Positions 11,495 to 23,569 of a stretch of DNA of 64,000 nt are shown one piece after another; positions within the stretch are counted from its first letter, which is position 1; the number at the start of each line of letters is the position of its first letter. This DNA is from Epiperipatus broadwayi (Eukaryota; Onychophora; Udeonychophora; Euonychophora; Peripatidae): NCBI GenBank assembly GCA_028023455.1, contig JAQFVV010006220.1, positions 10,623,916 through 10,687,915 of the forward strand, given 5' to 3'. The notes below the pieces were generated by a model. The model was not told where the DNA came from. It searched no databases and saw nothing but the letters and a program-made list of their open reading frames with translations. The position numbers and the translations under genes were made by a program.

Positions 11495-13795
11495 TTTAGT
11501 GAGACAAATATTCATTGTTCTATTTTTTATTATTATTTAAAAAGTCCTTATTACACCTGTTTATTTTTAAATTTAATTTTATACAATCATGTGCAGTTTT
11601 AATAGCTGTCAATCCCAATCTCTCAAGGTTTTAATAAAGACTGTAAATTAATGTACAGACTACAAAACAATTCATGCCTCCATATAATTTCTTAAATATA
11701 TATATAATATACATACTATTGATCCTTTAAATTAATCTAAACTTTATTTTAATCAACACCACATTAATATATCTAGTTCTCTCTATTTTTAAATCTTGCT
11801 TATTTGCCTAATATTATAATACTTTATCTGGTTTACTATACATAGGCATTGTGATTCCAACAACCACAATAATTTAGGTGTAATATTAAATTTAAGTTTT
11901 AAAACAATGTAGCAAAACAAAAGAAACATGCCAATCTTGAAAATAGTTTTTATTTTTTATTTTTATAAATTCCTTTATTTTTTAGAATATAACACTTTTT
12001 TATTCCAGAATCATCTATTATAACAGCAAGCAATCAATGGACACTAGATGGCAGTATTTTATGCATATTACCAAACTATTTTCTAACTACTGGCTTGCTT
12101 TAATGAGGGTATTCTCTCTAAAGCTGTTTTACTTGGACAGACATGTAGATCTGGTACTAAATCAACAAATGTATATTTTAATATCTTCAATTTTATATTA
12201 ATTGTTGGCATCTCTGACTCTTTGGCAAAATGGCATATACCAAATAAACATCAAATAATATTATCTGCTTATTTTAAACATACTTTAAAATCAACAATTC
12301 ACTATATTTACTTCAACTAAGAGCCATATATATATGTATATTGTATGCTTGAGTAAGCTATGAAAATTAGAGTAGTTTTATATACACATCTCATAAATTT
12401 AAATCTGAAAATTTTAAGTTAGATCCATTTTTTAAATCTATATATTATAATTGTTATTGTGTGGTTTTACTTATTTTTTGCATCTGTTCATTTTCTTATA
12501 TATCTCATATTTTCAATATCTATAGTTCTTTCCAGCATACTTTTCATAATATCCTCTTTTTTAAAATACATTTCTTCTTTATGTTGCATTTTCAACCAAA
12601 AAGCTTTATTTTAAAACATAGTTATAAGTAACACTATCATTTCATATCTTTAAAAATAGTTTTATTTCTTTAATATTCCTATGTTTTTAATTGGTTATTT
12701 TATTATTTTTTATTAATTTAATGTTATGACAATGATATAAATGTTTTTTAGTTATATTTTTTGTCATTCATTTTATTTTCACTAATATATTGTACTGGAA
12801 TTAACCTCCGTGTCACAAAATTTGAGGTCAGACAAAGGTACAGTATGACCCCATCTTGAATTTTTAATCTATCAAGAATTGGTATGTCAATACTTTCTAC
12901 CTTTCCTAACTATCACATCCTCTTTCTTATCTGATTTCAATCCATGGACTTAAATTTGGGATACTTAAATCTTTAATATGTGTTCAATTCACTTCTTAAT
13001 TTAACTTATACTCATATTATGTATGCAGTCTTACATTTTTGCACATATTATTTCTTAATCATTACAATCTTAACATATCATTTTCTTATCCTCACATATA
13101 TTTGATTGTTGTTATCATATATGAATCATATATACACACCCATGCACAGAAGAATAGAAAAAATAAAGAAACTAAGACAGTTTTAAAGATAAAAAAAAAA
13201 AATCAATACCAAAAAATATATTTAAATAAGCTACTTCAGATATGATTAACTAAACCATTTAGCTAATATAAATTCATTTGATTCATATATAAATCGCTGG
13301 ATATATATTATTAATAACCCAGGTTGATCAGCATATATCAAATAGATCTCAGATTTTCCAATTAGAGAGTTTATCACATTAATATTAATAAAATACTTGA
13401 ATTAGTTTTTAACACTACTTCAAATTGTTTTTATTTGATATGTCTCTATTTTTACAATGAATCAAATATTTTGCCTTTTAAGTACAAAATATATTGATAT
13501 CTGTACTTTAACACACACATATATAAACAAAACATTTATAGCCTAAAAAATATTTATATGCATTTGAAAATAACTTTTATCAATAATAAAAGTTAAGAGC
13601 AATTTGAAATTATTGCAGAAAGTAGTTAAAGAAAAAATACTTTCTATCTCCATATACTTTAAATATTATACTAAAAATTTATATAAAAAATATAATAAAA
13701 AGGTAGATTACACAAACATTAAAGAATATTTAAAAATTATATATATATTAATGAAAAGAAGTCATATATCACATGATCTATATAGCTTGCATTAC
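11495..13795. other. AT-rich non-coding DNA, nothing recognised
   Basis: Only chance frames. No transposon ends or RNA gene signals that I can support. Confidence 0.55.
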
Positions 13796-13800
13796 CAATA

Positions 13801-14091
13801 TGTAATAAATAAAGAGCATGCTAATAGCTTTAAACAAGCTAATCCCCCCCCCCCCCCCAATAAATGCCACAAGAGAAAGCATTTGAAATCTTTATCTCAG
13901 ATTGTCCCCACCCCAGACCGATTTCTATCTATGGTTCTATTCAATAGTTGAGTTGAATAGAGCCATAGATTGAAATCGGTCTGGGGATAATTTAAGACAA
14001 AAATTTCAAATGCTTTCTCTTGTGACATTAATCATTAAAAAAAAGTTTGTTTAAAGCTATTAGCATGCTCTCTATTTATTATATATATATA
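13801..14091. mobile_element. Fold-back element, ~140-bp arms, with a 15-C tract in one arm
   Basis: Arms 13801-13944 and 13953-14091 are inverted copies around the 8-base loop tagttgag. The inner 45 bases pair almost perfectly. The left arm carries C15 at 13844-13858, where the right arm has an A-rich segment, so the tract arose or expanded in one arm after the palindrome formed. A 115-codon chance frame crosses the left arm and contains a proline run encoded by the C tract; it is not a gene. Confidence 0.75.
13844..13858 (+). repeat. Poly(C) tract, 15 bases
   Basis: Fifteen consecutive C inside the left arm of the fold-back; the opposite arm lacks the matching G tract. Confidence 0.9.
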
Positions 14092-14094
14092 TAT

Positions 14095-16260
14095 AAGATT
14101 ACATAAATTATTATAAAACAATTCACTCATCATGCTACAATTCCACAAAAATTTAATAATTTAAAAGTTATGATTAAAAAATACAATTATAGTAAATTTT
14201 TGATCATGCATTCCTTATTACTATATAAATGTGAAAAATTGTCAGTTACTTTATAACTCAATGAATATTGCACCAATCTTGATGAATCTTCAATGATTTT
14301 CTTTTCTGGTGGAGAATTACTTAGACTATGAATTTTTGTTTTATAGTGCTGAATTGTTTTAAAAACTTTTGTAATTTGCAATATAAAAATATATTGAAAT
14401 TGTAACTATTTTTGAATGACTTCATTAAAACACAAAAGAGGGCAGCAATGCTCAAAAGATTACAGATGGAATTTTTTTAAAGTAGATACAAAATACAGTT
14501 ATAGTTTTTGCTAAAGTGAAACAAAATATTTCATAAGTATATTTTGAATTAATTAAATTTCATTTGTACCATGTATTTAATTTTTCACATGGAAATATGA
14601 TGTTAAAATTTCATAACCATTTTTAAAAATTTATTTAAACTAAAATTCTAAAAGTGATGAAATTCAGTAATATAACTGATCATAAAAAGGTATAATTTTT
14701 GTGATATTTGTGTTAATAATTCACATTTTATTATTACACATATATGTATTGCATTATATTCTTTTATTTTCTTAATGTAAGTAGAGCCATGGGTATTGCT
14801 AGTATAATAGAAAAATACTGCCATTGGTTTTCTCTAAAATAAAAAATATGTCTTAATACTTAATGTGCATAATGAATAGATTATACTGATATTTCTTTCA
14901 ATATTCCATTTATTTATAAGTTTATGTTGGATTGTTCTTCTATATTTAGTTGTTCAGGAATCATTTTTCATTCTAATTCAATAATTAAAATTTTATATTT
15001 TACATATACATATAAGTTTATCCACACCCCAGAAATAAAAGGCAATGACTGTCATCTTAAGAATAATTTTTTTACATCACTGAGATAGACTCACTGCATG
15101 TTCAGTTACTCTTTGTAACAGACTAGCCAGAAATTCAACCAAACATTTCAGGAAAGGCTAGGTATCAATCTGTATGTATGCCATGTTTTACTGGTGAACT
15201 TTGCTGTCACTTTTACTAAGTTCTCCCAAGCTTTTATGATTTCCAGTTGCAACACTTCATTTAATATTTGATGGTTTTTACAGCTTTTTGTTGCTGATCA
15301 ACTTGCAAAAGTGAATTGGAATTGTTTAGTTTGTTTGTATCACTCAACTAATATTAGACAATTCTCTATTCATACTTCTTTCAAAAAATAGGCAAACATG
15401 AACAAAAATACCCTCCCCTCTCTCTCTCTGAACTTCTTTGCTTTTTTAATAAGCAAATTGATCTTACAATTTAAAAAATAAAAATTATCTTATAATTTTA
15501 AATTCAAAATCTAAATAATTAAATATTATTAACTTTAGCAGGAAATTACACATTGAGTATTATTATTTTATCTTCTTTTGCTTATTAACCAAAAAGATGA
15601 TTTAGATAAGTTTTTTTATTTAAACCATATAAATATGATTAATAAAATTATTTAATTTAGACTCATAAGAATAACAATAATAAAATCAGTTTGTTTTAAT
15701 AGTAAATATTATTAAAAAAATAAAATATTTCATTGTAAGAGAAATATTTTATTACTTTCATTATCTTATTTGAAAATATAGGAGCAATAACATTGTGACA
15801 GAGATATAATGAAATATTAACCCTCTCCCTCATTATTTAATTTTAAGTATTACAGAACAAAGCAAATAACTTCCCTTTTTTTTCTTAGAGAAATTTAAGA
15901 GAATTAAAAATAAAGATATTTCTTTTTTCACATATATATATTCATACATACATGTGCATTTTATAGAAAATGGCATATTTCTTTCTTTTAGAATTGAAGT
16001 GTATTTTATTATTATATTGATAGGTTATCTAAGGATTTAGTGATCTATGTCATAAGGACACAATCTAAAATATGGCCTATCTTTTTTAAATTTGTTTAGC
16101 AGTGAAATATTTTTGTATGAACAATTTACATTACATCTATATCACTACATTTTGATTACTTTATCAAGGCACAAACGTTTTAGACCTGCAATGCAAAGCA
16201 TGTAAAAAATATACAAAAATATATTGGTTTTTTTTTTTAATTTAATTTTTTAAATCTTAA
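14095..16260. other. AT-rich non-coding DNA, nothing recognised
   Basis: A less AT-rich patch at about 15020-15430 gives broken frames on both strands without a family motif. The rest is simple AT-rich sequence. Confidence 0.5.
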
Positions 16261-16272
16261 ATTAAAAAATCT

Positions 16273-17569
16273 GTACTTACGTACTAGTCCTGCAATGTAT
16301 TAGACATGTTATGCCTTTTCACATTCATATCAATCAGCTGATAACTTTCTAATCTTGTGATATGACCAAATAACATGTACACTTGGATATTGTACAAATT
16401 TAAAATAAATTCATCAAAATGGACCACATGTACATGATATTGCAAGATTTACAAATTTATCGCAATCTGAATATATATGTGAAAAGGCATAGCAATTCTA
16501 ATATGTGACAGTAATTGCACCAGACTAAATCTAACAATATTAAAAATAAGAATTTCACACAAAAATAAATCTGAAAAAGTTTTATGCAAATCCCAAGTGT
16601 TACTTTAAATATGGACAAAACAATCACTAAATTACAAAATGCTTAAAATATACACATACGGTACTTAACGTGTAATATATAACAAGAATTGTCATGATGA
16701 AACAATCAATTCATCTCTTCTATTTTATTTTAAGTGGATAAATTTAACTCCAAAATGGAGACAAAAATTTTTTTATTTTTTCCAAAATAGAGACTTACTT
16801 AATATGTGATTGTGCAATATAATGTCTGCATGGGATGTTCATCAGAAATGTTAATAAATAATAAATGTATTTTTTTTTTCAACAAAAAAATTTAAATTAC
16901 TACACTTTTATTATTTCTTCAATGTGATAGATTGATTTTTTTGATCTTGTCCAGTATGATTCATATACCTACACAAGCCATCAAACATCCACTGTTCCAG
17001 AAGAATTTGTCTGGTTTGGTTTTTTTCTTTTTGTGCAAAAGGCTCTCATCAATTTCAACGATTTTGTTAGGGCCTCCAATTTTACATTTTTCTCTGATAA
17101 ACCCAACTGTTCTCCCCCATTTGAGTTTAGCTGTATATAAATTGGATCACTGTCATAAATGGATTTCTGGAACTCTCCAACCACATTCCCTTATGAAGGC
17201 CTACTTTATTATTTACATCCTCGAGCATCCCAACATCATTGCTTGTCTAAAGTTGGAATGCACTCGACTGTATTGATCTTAGTAGTGGTTAAACTGCAAA
17301 TGTTCATCATTTTATACTGTTTTAAAAAAATTAAAATATTAATCAGAAAATTGAAAAAAATAAACCAGCACTGAAGTAAAAAACACTCTGAGAAGAACTT
17401 GACCAAATAAAATCTGGACTATAAATAAAAATATAAATTTATCATATTATTGGACGACATCCAATGAGATCACAGGGTTTATTTGACAGGATCACAAGGT
17501 TAGACATTTATCACAAGTGTGAAAAGGCATACCATCTCTCCTAAGTTGCAAGACTAATATGTAAGAACC
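16273..17569 (-). mobile_element. Merlin-type DNA transposon, copy A (decayed)
   Basis: The element has terminal inverted repeats of about 48 bp. The left end reads gtacttacgtactagtcctg, and the reverse complement of the right end reads ggttcttacatattagtctt; both continue to a shared tatgccttttcaca block. Flanks 16264-16272 (aaaaaatct) and 17570-17578 (aataaatct) match at 8 of 9 bases, as expected of Merlin target duplications. The interior aligns with copy B at 42580-44101 over most of its length but lacks about 150 bp of the transposase present there. Minus-strand translation keeps an EIDES box with a lysine run, broken by stops elsewhere. Confidence 0.75.
16960..17290 (-). pseudogene. Merlin (ISXO2/IS1595-like DDE) transposase relic, copy A
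   Basis: Read on the minus strand, the segment around 17033-17070 encodes KIVEIDESLLHKKKK. This is the first catalytic aspartate block of ISXO2-like DDE transposases and is nearly identical to copy B. Downstream, the stretch leading to the second catalytic aspartate is deleted relative to copy B. The frame before it is broken by stops and shifts. It cannot encode an active enzyme; it is useful mainly for dating and family consensus. Confidence 0.7.
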
Positions 17570-17891
17570 AATAAATCTTTTAGCATTCCAAAATAAACAT
17601 GCATAATAACACATTATTTAGTAAATTTTATAAAATCTATTTTTTATATTTTATTTCATCTTTAAATTTATTTTTAATTAATTTATAACAATTTATTGTA
17701 ATTATAAGATTTATTTAAATTTAAATCAAATTAATTAATTCTTATATAATATGAAAATTTACTAATTAAACAATTTTTATTGAGTCGGTTTTTTTATTTT
17801 ATTTTTAGAATGTAAATAAATGTATTACAGAATTTTATAACGTACAGATATATATCACTTAAGTCTTGCTTTTAAATTATTTTTGATTGTG

Positions 17892-17903
17892 ATAGTATAA
17901 TTC
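17892..17903 (+). repeat. 12-bp target-site duplication (left) of SINE copy 1
   Basis: atagtataattc here is repeated exactly at 18010-18021 on the other side of the SINE, as left by LINE-type target-primed insertion. Confidence 0.85.
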
Positions 17904-18009
17904 TTTTTTTTTTTTTCAAGTGTCATAACATCGGCCGGGACGCGAACCCACAACCCAGGCAACTGCTTGTAAGGCAGTCGCGCTGATCTCTCGACCACCA
18001 ATGCAAGAC
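17904..18009 (-). mobile_element. Short tRNA-derived SINE, copy 1 (intact ends)
   Basis: On the minus strand the element starts GTCTTGCATTGG and ends with A13 (plus T tract 17904-17916). It is flanked by a perfect 12-bp target duplication. The body folds as a tRNA: a 7-bp acceptor (GCATTGG with CCGATGT, two G-U pairs), box A near TGGTCGAGAGATC, anticodon stem ACTGC/GCAGT around the 7-base loop CTTACAA, an extended variable region, and TTCGCGT in the T loop. The loop would place TAC as anticodon, but the box A and long variable region look more like a Leu/Ser-type tRNA. There is almost no SINE body after the tRNA (only TTATGACACTTG), so each copy is only about 105 bp. Two more copies are at 38132-38222 and 52166-52273. 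Confidence 0.85.
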
Positions 18010-18021
18010 ATAGTATAATTC
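18010..18021 (+). repeat. 12-bp target-site duplication (right) of SINE copy 1
   Basis: Exact copy of 17892-17903. Confidence 0.85.
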
Positions 18022-18389
18022 ATTTTCTATCGTTAAATGTACGATTAATGCATATAATTTCATATATATTATTTAAACCTTCATTTTTTATTTCATTATT
18101 ATGCTTGAGTAAATTAACCATATTTTTTCTTTTTATATGCTGAATTTATTTTTATATCAAATTTACATTTTTTTAAATGAATTTTATTATTTTTCTAAAT
18201 TTATTATAATTATTTTTATCAATCACAATATTTATATAATTTTTCTATTTGTTTCAAAAGAAAAAAGATTAAGATTATTTTTGGAATATTTTCATTTACT
18301 TGAATTCATATAAAAATATAGATAAAAAATCATCATCATAATTTTTAATCATTACTGATCTATAGCAGAATGAAAGTCCCTTCAAACTT

Positions 18390-19750
18390 AACCCAGTTTC
18401 TCTGATTTCTAGCCTCTTCTTCACATCATACCAAAAAACTTCCTTATTTCATCCATTTACTTTACAAGAAATCTCTTTTTAAATCTTTTATAAATTCTTG
18501 GGATCCAGTTTATGATTTCAACTGTGTATCTATTATAATCTCTTCTAGCAATATGTCCAGTTCAGCTCCACTTCAGTCTCTTAATTCTTTCAATAAAGTC
18601 AGTAATGTTTTTGTTCTCTATTCCATGTATTTTGCTGCCAATTCCTTCTAACATATATCTTTTCACATTTTGCTTAGTGATTTTAAGTCTTCATATTGTT
18701 TTATTTAATGTCCAAATCTATCTTTCTTTTCAAATACATAGGCATATTTTTTGTAAATATTGTTATTTCTAGAAAAATCACTCCATCCAAGCTTAATTCT
18801 ACTATTAATTTCACCCATTATATTTCCATTTGCATTAATAATCTGAGTTATTGATAGTTGTTAACTTCTTCTAATCTATCATTATCAATCTTTATTTTTT
18901 TTCTTTTGAGAAAATCCATTGAACATTATTTTAATCTTTTTAGCATTTATCTTTAGCCCTACTGTCTTACTTTTATTTGACAACTCTTGCAACATTTCTT
19001 GAGTATTATTTGCAGAAACAACATCATCTACAAAATTGAGATGATTTACTAATCACCATTTACTTTTAATTCTTTAACTTTTTATTTTAATCCATAAAAT
19101 ATTTCTTGTAAAACTGTTCTAAAAAGTTTTGAAAATATGGAATCATCCTGTCATACACTCTTTTTCAATGTTAATCTTCTTAGTATCACTGTAATCTAAT
19201 CATTGTTTTAACAAATACTCTTCAGAATATGCCAATATTATGAATCTATATCTTGATGATCCAACACTTTAATCACTGAAGAAATACTTATAGAATCAAA
19301 TGCTTTTTTATAGTCAACAAATCCAAAGCTTAATGGCAACTCATATTCATTGATCCTTTCTATAATTTCTCTCAATACTTGGATGGGATCCACTGTGCTA
19401 AAATTTTTAAATCCCATTGGGTGTGTAAAATCTAAAATTTATTGCAGACAAGTTGTAATTAGCTTAGCAAAAAATTTGTATAGATCTAATAAAAAAGTGA
19501 GAGATCTGCGATTTTTAATACCTTCTTTAAATATTAATATTACTATATATTCTTTCAATCATCTAGTATGTCTTTATCATTTGGATATTTAATATGTAAT
19601 TTTACCATTAGTTGTTCTATTTCATCACTTGCTGCTTTTAAAATATCAATTATAATTCTATAATTATCCAATGCTGTTCCCTTATTCAGAGATTTAATTG
19701 CATATCTCATTCCCTCATTTAAAACGTTGGGCAATTCAGAAGATAAAACA
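18390..19750 (-). pseudogene. RTE-type LINE reverse transcriptase relic (palm to C-terminus)
   Basis: Minus-strand translation, pieced across frameshifts, shows the reverse-transcriptase motifs in order. There is a LNKGTA.D block (about 19650-19740) and a VLIFKEGIKNRRS-like block. Next comes the A motif FVDYKKAFDSI (19290-19323), preceded by STVDPIQVLREIIER. The C motif FVDDV (around 19023-19034) precedes LGLKIN-type sequence (GLKINAKKIKIMF). Near the 3' end is TGHIARRD (about 18541-18575), typical of the RTE C-terminal region. The protein would copy LINE RNA at the nicked target. Stops and shifts make it non-functional, and no endonuclease half is attached. Confidence 0.75.
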
Positions 19751-19759
19751 ATTGTGCAT

Positions 19760-21435
19760 TATAATATACAAATAATATTTCATTTGTTAATAATAAATTC
19801 ATTAAATCTATATGCCAATACTATTCTTTGTTAAGAATATATAAATAGACAGCATTCTAATAAAAAAAAATATTTTAAATTATTAATTTTAGAAATAAAA
19901 ATCATATTTGGATTTAGCATCAAAATATATTATACTTAGATTATTCATAAAAACCTCTTTAGAAAAATTGTTTTTAATCAAAGAATAATATTTTAAGAAA
20001 TCAGCCACATTCATTCTTACCTTATTAAAAAAAATTGTGGAATGATATGTGATTTCACTGTTCATAGATAATGTCTTTTTCTTTTTGATCATAATCATAA
20101 TTTACTATAAGTATAGATATACCTACATTTTATCTTTTTACAACATATAAATTTACATAAAATATTGCATAATATATTTAGAGCTATGACTTTTTCCCAA
20201 TCATTCTATGGTAATTAATATGCTAAGTCCTTTTATGTTATTAACCAAATTGCTAAGCAAATAATTTATTTTCTTAACAGTTTAGATAATAACAGTGCAA
20301 TATTTAGTATGTTATTTACCACATAGTGGTTGGGAAAGATTTAGGGTTTATATAAGGTGATATATTAGTTGCAATGCTAAAAAGCTTTCCAGGATCAAAT
20401 TGAATTAATTGATCACATGCTTTATCTCTATCCTTATTCTTACCTTTTAAATACATAAAATAAGAATGCAGTAAGGCCTTCTTTATGGTAAAAACATTTC
20501 ATAAAAATTTACAATTCTTAAAAGGTTTATGGATTCATAATATTGATAGGAAGTCATACTTTTAATAGCTGCATTCTTTTCAGGCATTAGTTGAATTGCT
20601 TTTCTTTACTGTTTTTTCTATTGATCATTTATCATATGTAAATTTGTTTCAATGAAGTAGCTATTCATAGTATTGACAAAATCAATGAAATTATGAAGTA
20701 ACGATAGATGTTATATTGTAGAATCCATTAAGTGCTAAAATATATTGGACATTACTTATTCTATAAGGGCAAAAATCTTTTTTTAAAAATTGATCATGAA
20801 TCTTAAAACATATGAAGAATCTTTCATTAGAGATTTAATAAGAAAAAAAAAACTGGAAGTAAATCTACTTTGGCATAGATAATTATAGTATTAAAAACAA
20901 ACCTATAATTTTTGATAGTCTGCATTAACAGTAAGCAACTTCCTTTTTCAATATTGATCTCAATTCCCTTGTGATAAAATATCATCTATTTATGACAAGT
21001 GTTAAAGTATTGAGTTTAACTGAGTTACAGTTAATTCAATATTAATTTCTTATTAATCTCAAAGTTGTTTTTCACATAAGTCGTTTAACTATGAGTGATT
21101 AAAGGATCAGCAGCTCTAACTTACTATAAATAATATTGAAGACAATAATATTACTGTACATTCTGAGAATTAAATACAAAAGCATATTTTAAAAGCTAAC
21201 TAACAAAAGAAATACCAAATTTACATTTAATTGATACACGTTTCAAAATGTACAAAACTAAACACTAGTTGAGTACATATTGGAATATGTGCACTTAAAT
21301 GTACAATTTTGTAATTCTCTTTATTTTAGATATAACAATTATTTTTGATAATGGTGCTTAGTACCAAACATTAAGATTGTATTTAATACTTTCAAGGTTT
21401 TCTCTGAATATATTTGTTTAGTCTTTATTATATTT
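19760..21435. other. AT-rich non-coding DNA between LINE and Penelope relics
   Basis: No gene supported. If the Penelope-like relic had a reverse transcriptase it would be expected just upstream (plus strand, before 21443), but I could not recognise its motifs here. Confidence 0.5.
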
Positions 21436-21442
21436 TAGTGAT

Positions 21443-21952
21443 AGACTCTGTCAAAAAATTTTATTTCAAAATAACACCAGGCCTCCAGACCATAACAATA
21501 CTAATGTATGGATTAACTTTCCATTTATACCCAGTATATCACAAAGATTAAAAACAACCAAGGGATTTAATGCTAATCATCCTAATCTAAATCAGTTATT
21601 AAACAATACTAAAGATAAGTGACTTCCAGACCAGTCCCTTCAGATCATCTAAAAAATTATTTGCAATACACCTACTTGCAATGCAATTTATTATGGTGAA
21701 TCCTGCACCAATATCACTACTAAGTTAGCATAATATAAGTATATATATAATTACCTAAAACAGACCCCCAACATAAAATCTGTATTTCTGGAGCATGATG
21801 TCAATTTTGGTCACAACTTTGATCCACTTAACATCAAAGTAGTTTGCATTGAAAACAATGATCAAAAGAGAAAATGTAAAGAGGCATTATTTATTGCCAA
21901 CACCCATGTGATAAAGAGAATGTATTCCTTATCATACAAGTGGAATATATAA
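21443..21952 (+). pseudogene. Penelope-like element: linker and GIY-YIG endonuclease relic
   Basis: One reading frame runs for 170 codons with three internal stops. Its first 59 codons include WINFPFIPSISQRLK and end LLNNTKDK, the pattern joining reverse transcriptase to endonuclease in Penelope-like elements. The second part reads TCNAIYYGES, the GIY-YIG core, then SVFLEHDVNFGHNFDPL and CKEALFIANTHVI, placing the conserved His and the catalytic-type Glu. In an active element this nuclease nicks target DNA for reverse transcription. The reverse transcriptase itself is not recognisable upstream. Stops at about 21620, 21650 and codon 20 of the nuclease block kill this copy. A cellular SLX1-type nuclease is unlikely given the linker sequence. 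Confidence 0.75.
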
Positions 21953-21959
21953 ATCTATT

Positions 21960-22595
21960 GATTTACACATTAATTACTTTATCTGTTCATTCTCTGCTTC
22001 CTCTCCATCATTACAATTCTGATTTTATGTAGTGCTACAAATATGATCTGCCCGATCAAAAACAGTAGTAAGCTGTAGTTAATTTGTAATATTACACACT
22101 GCACTGAATTACAAAATACTAAGGAAAATAGTAAAGTTTATAGTCACAAAATATTAAATATTGAAATTTATTTATATATTAAATCAGGATCACATTTTCT
22201 AACAGTAGAAAAAATCTATGATTATAATCAAGCAGATTTATATGGAAATTTTTAATTTGCAGAGCTTTTCAGTTCTTACTTATTTTGATAATGTTGTCCA
22301 TAAACTAAAGATTCTGATCAAACTCCATTTTTATTAATGCATTGACAGTTTGAACTTTTATATATTTTTAGAGAAGTATTTAATTATCAATGTGAACATA
22401 ATGTTTGCTACAAAATTAACTTCATTACCTATATTTTCCCCCAATTTATTTTATTTTTATAGCAGAGATCTATGTCTGGTTTTATTAGAAACTTCATCTT
22501 ACCTTTATAATTTTAATACACTAATCATTGCCTTGAGTGTTGTTAATGCTTCTAAATTTCTATATACATTAAGAAACTCCACATTGAATATATTA
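21960..22595. other. Non-coding tail between opposed retroelement relics
   Basis: This joins the 3' side of the Penelope-like relic and the decayed downstream part of the minus-strand LINE. I could not extend either coding signal into it. The plus-strand 145-codon frame at 22350-22787 is antisense to the LINE and is rejected. Confidence 0.45.
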
Positions 22596-22599
22596 TTAT

Positions 22600-23560
22600 T
22601 CTGCCAAGCAGAAAATATCATGTTTCATTTTAATCAAGTCATTAATAATAAGATCATTATCAGAAAACTACCCATGATTCTTTTCAGTGAATCCAAGAAT
22701 AGATTTGCTTATATTTTTAATACACTCCTTAAAAAAATTTTATGCCTCAATAACTTGCCAATTCTGAAAGATGAAATCAGCAATTGACACTTAATAGCTG
22801 CTTAAGATCAAACATCAATTTTGTTGCAAATGTGATTGAAAAATAAATCTATTTTTTAATGCAACTATAATTTTAATTTTGAAATCCACTCAATAATTTG
22901 TTCTTGTAAATGAAAATGTCATATACACTTCTTCTGTTTTCTAAATCATAACTGTAATATAACCTAATAAATGTTATGTTTTTGAACATAAATGCAATTT
23001 TTCTGTCTGAATAAAATGTTTGTGATAATTGATCCATATGTTGGGCAAAAATGCAAAAACATTGAATCATTTGAATTTTTTATACTAATATCATTATTTT
23101 CAATAATTTTTGCCAAAATCGACAATTATGTATCAATATTTAAATTAAAGTTTCCAGAAAACAAATTGATTTTTTAAATATATTACTGAAATAATTATAT
23201 CCAGCAAGGAATCAAACCTTTCTTTTTCTAAGCTCTCTGAATTTAATGTTGGAGCAAAATGCACTATTATGAGGCCAACTTTTAGTACAATACTTATTGA
23301 TTTGAAGAATTCCAAGAACAGAAGATACAAAAATAAATTTTACTGTAAATTCAACACCATTGCATTTTTCTGTCACTGGCTAGTCTGCCCTTCCAAAAAC
23401 ACTATAATCCATTCACCTTTTCCATTAAACCTCCATTTTTTTAATGATAAATTTTAACCAAAAGCATGTATATCAATTTTTGGCACTCTTTAGCCATCAA
23501 TGTTAGCTTCTGCTTTGGTATTGAAAAGTTTATATCAAATGAAGTTTGTATATTCCATGT
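22600..23560 (-). pseudogene. RTE-type LINE apurinic-like endonuclease and linker relic
   Basis: Minus-strand reading, from 23560 downward across several frameshifts, recovers successive blocks of an APE-type LINE endonuclease. NGVEFTVKFIFVSSVLG corresponds to the 'GVGFAVK' block. VGLIIVHFAPTLNSESLEKE (within 23145-23330) corresponds to the 'YAPT' block. FLHFCPTYGSIITNILFRQK (about 22990-23075) corresponds to 'FC..H.L.I.NTLFR'. Last, ILGFTEKNHG and FSDNDLIINDLIKMKHD (about 22620-22750) form the linker before the reverse transcriptase. It would nick target DNA. It is heavily mutated, and its wording differs from the RTE copies at 51430 and 63651, so it is a second RTE lineage. Confidence 0.65.
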
Positions 23561-23569
23561 ATCTATATT

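Noticed and set aside
13604-13951. 115-codon plus-strand frame
   Set aside because: It starts on a non-ATG codon, is Lys/Ile/Tyr-rich, and its proline run is the C15 tract inside a fold-back arm.
16932-17374. Plus-strand and other-frame ORFs in Merlin copy A
   Set aside because: They are antisense or shifted readings of the transposase relic; the sense frame is minus-strand with EIDES.
17930-18005. Functional tRNA gene (anticodon TAC)
   Set aside because: It folds well, but poly(A) and a perfect 12-bp duplication show it is a retroposed copy, and two related copies exist. The T-stem has a mismatch.
22350-22787. 145-codon plus-strand frame as a membrane-like gene
   Set aside because: Its AT-rich, Phe/Leu/Ile-rich composition is what antisense of the minus-strand LINE linker gives; no motif or splice context.
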